A stretch of DNA of 45,952 nucleotides, taken from positions 1 through 45,952 of the forward strand of contig JAFTGN010000001.1 in the NCBI GenBank assembly GCA_017457865.1. The letters run 5' to 3'. This DNA comes from Lachnospiraceae bacterium. Its GTDB lineage: Bacteria; Bacillota; Clostridia; Lachnospirales; Lachnospiraceae. The notes below the pieces were generated by a model, which saw only the letters and a program-made list of their open reading frames with translations, was not told the DNA's origin and made no database searches. This document shows positions 44,188 through 45,952 of the stretch, one piece after another. The position numbers and the translations under genes are program-made. The number at the start of each line of letters is the position of its first letter. Position 1 is the stretch's first letter.

Positions 44188-44865
44188 ATGAAGCAACTGA
44201 AGGAAAAGGAATACGAAGAATTCCAACAGTATCTGTATAACAAGTCGCATGGATATATCTGGATGCCGGACACGCTGGAACTGATCTGCAGGGGCAACGA
44301 ATATGATCCTGAGAAGATCGGGAAGCAGATGCTGGAGATGAAGGTGAAGCTTCAGAATGAGCATGTTTCCCATATGCAGAGCGACAAGTGGAAGAAGTAT
44401 ATCATCAGAAGATTGCGGAAGAACGAAACAGAACTGCTGAAGGATTTCCTGTATGAGGCCATCTTTGTTCCCAAAGGCACTGAAGCTCCTGAAAGGGATA
44501 TTATTGAGAAAGCGGAACTGAGAGTCTATACAGATGATTTTGGAAACCGCAAGGGGGATAACTGTCTTGTGGCTGATTTCGGCGGGAAGGTTGTCGGGGC
44601 GGTCTGGACAAGGATCATGGACGATTATGGTCATGTGGATAATGATACACCGTCCTTTGCCATTTCACTTTATAGAGAATACCGAGGACAGGGTATTGGC
44701 TCACAACTTATGGTGAGGATGTTGGAACTGTTGAAGCGGCAGGGGTATGAAAAGGCTTCTCTGGCGGTACAGAAGGCGAACTACGCTGTGAAGATGTATG
44801 AGAATGTCGGATTCAAGACAGTCGATGAAAATGACGAAGAATATATTATGGTGTGCGAATTATGA
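44188..44865 (+). CDS. GNAT acetyltransferase with an extra N-terminal domain
   Basis: The protein has 225 residues. From about residue 71 (YIIRRLRKNETELLKDFLYEAIF) it is a complete GNAT enzyme, with YREYRGQGIGSQLMVRML as the acetyl-CoA site and AVKMYENVGFKTV near the end. The first 70 residues (rich in Lys/Glu, MPDTLELICRGNEYDPEKIG) are not part of the usual enzyme and look like an extra alpha-helical segment or remnant fused in frame. A weak start site at 44188 follows the phosphatase stop by three bases. Its last codon overlaps the kinase gene. Substrate unknown. Confidence 0.75.
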   Translation: MKQLKEKEYEEFQQYLYNKSHGYIWMPDTLELICRGNEYDPEKIGKQMLEMKVKLQNEHVSHMQSDKWKKYIIRRLRKNETELLKDFLYEAIFVPKGTEAPERDIIEKAELRVYTDDFGNRKGDNCLVADFGGKVVGAVWTRIMDDYGHVDNDTPSFAISLYREYRGQGIGSQLMVRMLELLKRQGYEKASLAVQKANYAVKMYENVGFKTVDENDEEYIMVCEL

Positions 44866-45350
44866 AGCGGGTAATTGTAATTGGAAGTCCGGGTGCAGGG
44901 AAAAGCACATTCTCCAGGAGACTCAGAGATAAAACTGGCCTGCCGCTCCATTATCTTGATATGATCTGGCATCTGCCGGATAGGACAAATATAAGCAAAG
45001 AAGAATTTGATGAAAAACTTGCGGATATACTGAAAACGGAAAGTTGGATCATAGATGGTAATTATGGCAGAACGATAGAAATGAGAATGAAATGCTGTGA
45101 CACGGTCTTCCTGCTGGATTATCCTCTTGATGTTTGCTTAGAGGGGGCAAGGTCTCGTGTCGGAGTGCAGAGGGAAGAGATTCCCTGGGTTGAAGAAGAA
45201 CTTGATGAAGAGTTCAGACAATGGATTATTGATTTTCCTAAGACAAAGCTGCCTCAGATATATCAGCTGTTGGAGCAGTACGGAGAAGGTAAAGAGATAC
45301 ATATATTCCGGTCGAGGGATGATGCAAAACAATATTTGGAGAGCATATAG
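44862..45350 (+). CDS. P-loop kinase-like ATPase (topology-modulation/adenylate-kinase-like)
   Basis: The protein has 162 residues. The Walker A is GSPGAGKSTFSRRL at residues 8-21, followed by LPLHYLDMIWHLPD and ESWIIDGNYGRTIEMRMKCCDTVFLLDYP, the pattern of the FlaR/AAA_17-18 'DNA topology modulation' family. Members are presumed to phosphorylate nucleotides or small molecules. The ATG at 44862 overlaps the previous stop (ATGA), which decides the start against a GTG nine bases earlier. It ends with TAG directly followed by the next ATG. Confidence 0.8.
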   Translation: MKRVIVIGSPGAGKSTFSRRLRDKTGLPLHYLDMIWHLPDRTNISKEEFDEKLADILKTESWIIDGNYGRTIEMRMKCCDTVFLLDYPLDVCLEGARSRVGVQREEIPWVEEELDEEFRQWIIDFPKTKLPQIYQLLEQYGEGKEIHIFRSRDDAKQYLESI

Positions 45351-45779
45351 ATGGCAAAAACGGAAAACGTTGAATTGACAGTGCTTTGCCTCATACAAGA
45401 CGGAGATAAAATACTGTTGCAGAATAGAGTTAAAAAGGACTGGAAGGGATATACGCTTCCAGGTGGTCATGTTGAACATGGAGAATCCTTTGTAGATGCA
45501 GTAAAGCGGGAAAGTCTGACAGGTGCCATCGGGGTATTGACTGGTTCTTTTGTGTCTGGTGACGCAGAGCGGCAAAAGTACAGTGAGGTAGATGTGCTTC
45601 AGGAACAAAACGGACTGTATCATACCTATGCCCGTGTCAGCCGTTTTCAGGAAAAGTTGAGACGCAGGGCATTTCGTCAGCAGATGGAGGATTTGGTGAC
45701 GCTTGGCACACTGGAATATGAAGCAGTGGGTAGAACAGTGCAAAACCGCCGATTTGGGTCAAGTATTCGCAATGATTGA
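45351..45779 (+). pseudogene. Truncated NUDIX hydrolase fused in frame to a helicase fragment
   Basis: The frame has 142 codons. Residues 1 to about 52 are a NUDIX opening with VLCLIQDGDKILLQNR and the start of the Nudix box, GGHVEHGESFVDAVKRE. Right at the RE of the box, where REVxEExG should follow, the sequence becomes RESLTGAIGVLTGSF, which is DUF3427 helicase residues 730-812. It ends with eight unrelated residues. The catalytic glutamates of the Nudix box are therefore lost and hydrolase activity is not expected. The frame is intact, so a chimeric protein could be made. The junction coincides with AGCGGGAA, shared by both parents. Confidence 0.9.
45505..45752 (+). repeat. 248-bp direct repeat, copy 2 (inside the NUDIX fusion)
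   Basis: It is identical to 41223-41470 except at three positions. The left flank is NUDIX sequence, while the right flank (TTTGGGTCAAG) differs from the helicase continuation (GGGGCATTTATC). The copy is thus an isolated fragment, not the edge of a simple tandem duplication. Confidence 0.97.
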
Positions 45780-45812
45780 TCCAATGACCTGAAAATGAGA
45801 GGAGACGTATTT

Positions 45813-45952
45813 ATGAAGACAATTCGAGTGGTGGCAGCGGTCATCTGTGACAGCTTTGACACCAAACAGCAGATTTTTGCCACAGCCAGAGGCTATGGGG
45901 AGTTCAAAGGATGGTGGGAGTTTCCGGGTGGAAAGATCGAACCGGGAGAGAC
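45813..45952 (+). CDS. MutT-type NUDIX hydrolase, 5' part (cut by window end)
   Basis: A good ribosome site (GAGAGGAGACG) precedes ATG 45813. The visible 46 codons read IRVVAAVICD, then GYGEFKGWWEFPGGKIEPGE, the beginning of the Nudix box of (deoxy)nucleoside triphosphate pyrophosphohydrolases of the MutT/8-oxo-dGTPase group. The gene continues beyond the window. PLD-helicase-DUF3427 genes commonly have such a NUDIX neighbour, so this is probably the original neighbour of the helicase, now separated by the 3.9-kb segment. Confidence 0.85.
   Translation, partial: MKTIRVVAAVICDSFDTKQQIFATARGYGEFKGWWEFPGGKIEPGE

Overview
The window looks like a chromosomal segment of an anaerobic gut Firmicute, most likely Lachnospiraceae. 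The case rests on moderate GC content, AGGAGG-type ribosome sites, TTGACA/TATAAT promoters, a clostridial-type Rex operator, MreB, RecD2 and ComF of Firmicute type, and flavin/iron-sulfur anaerobic metabolism. No rRNA, tRNA or CRISPR array was seen.

Region 1 (1-2.1 kb) is a frayed intergenic zone with an SH3-domain remnant, a PhnW-type aminotransferase and what looks like a 16-codon remnant of EutA.

Region 2 (2.1-15.4 kb) is the centrepiece. One co-directional locus runs malate dehydrogenase, fumarase, HdrB, HdrC, HdrA, an MvhD/FlxD-type 2Fe-2S protein, two multi-cluster iron-sulfur proteins, a FAD/NAD reductase (FlxA type), an iron-sulfur subunit and a flavoprotein of the fumarate reductase superfamily, then a terminator and an AspT/SucE-type exporter. 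Read as a pathway it gives oxaloacetate -> malate -> fumarate -> succinate -> export. The predicted fumarate reductase is soluble, has no membrane anchor genes, and is wired to an Hdr-Flx electron-bifurcating module. A strong promoter with an almost perfect Rex-type operator upstream suggests control by the NADH/NAD+ ratio. I infer a flavin-based electron-bifurcating, NADH-dependent fumarate reductase. The parts are known families, but I do not know of a characterised complex with this composition.

Region 3 (15.4-25.5 kb) holds an AEC-family carrier with a divergent LysR regulator, which may be further organic-acid transport. It also has a GH18 fragment and a markedly AT-rich insert encoding a CARF protein and a HEPN ribonuclease-like protein in two different frames (a split or frameshifted Csx1-like effector with no CRISPR nearby). 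An MFS transporter, a decayed GH3 glycosidase, a large inverted-repeat element and a SulP transporter follow.

Region 4 (25.5-34.2 kb) is mostly core: a carboxylesterase with tandem palindromic operators, an ECF sigma factor with its membrane partner and a probable autoregulated promoter, an NdpA-like protein, MreB/Mbl and RecD2.

Region 5 (34.2-45.95 kb) is defence- and accessory-like. It has an AbiEi/AbiEii pair, ComF, an ATPase plus small TOPRIM-like protein pair, and a PLD-DEAD/DEAH-DUF3427 helicase. It ends with a roughly 4 kb segment of remnants and a compact operon (acetyltransferase, phosphatase, acetyltransferase, kinase, NUDIX). This segment is bracketed by a 248-bp, 3-mismatch direct repeat of helicase sequence. 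The second copy is fused in frame to a truncated NUDIX protein, a clear rearrangement scar. A second NUDIX (MutT-type) gene runs off the right edge.
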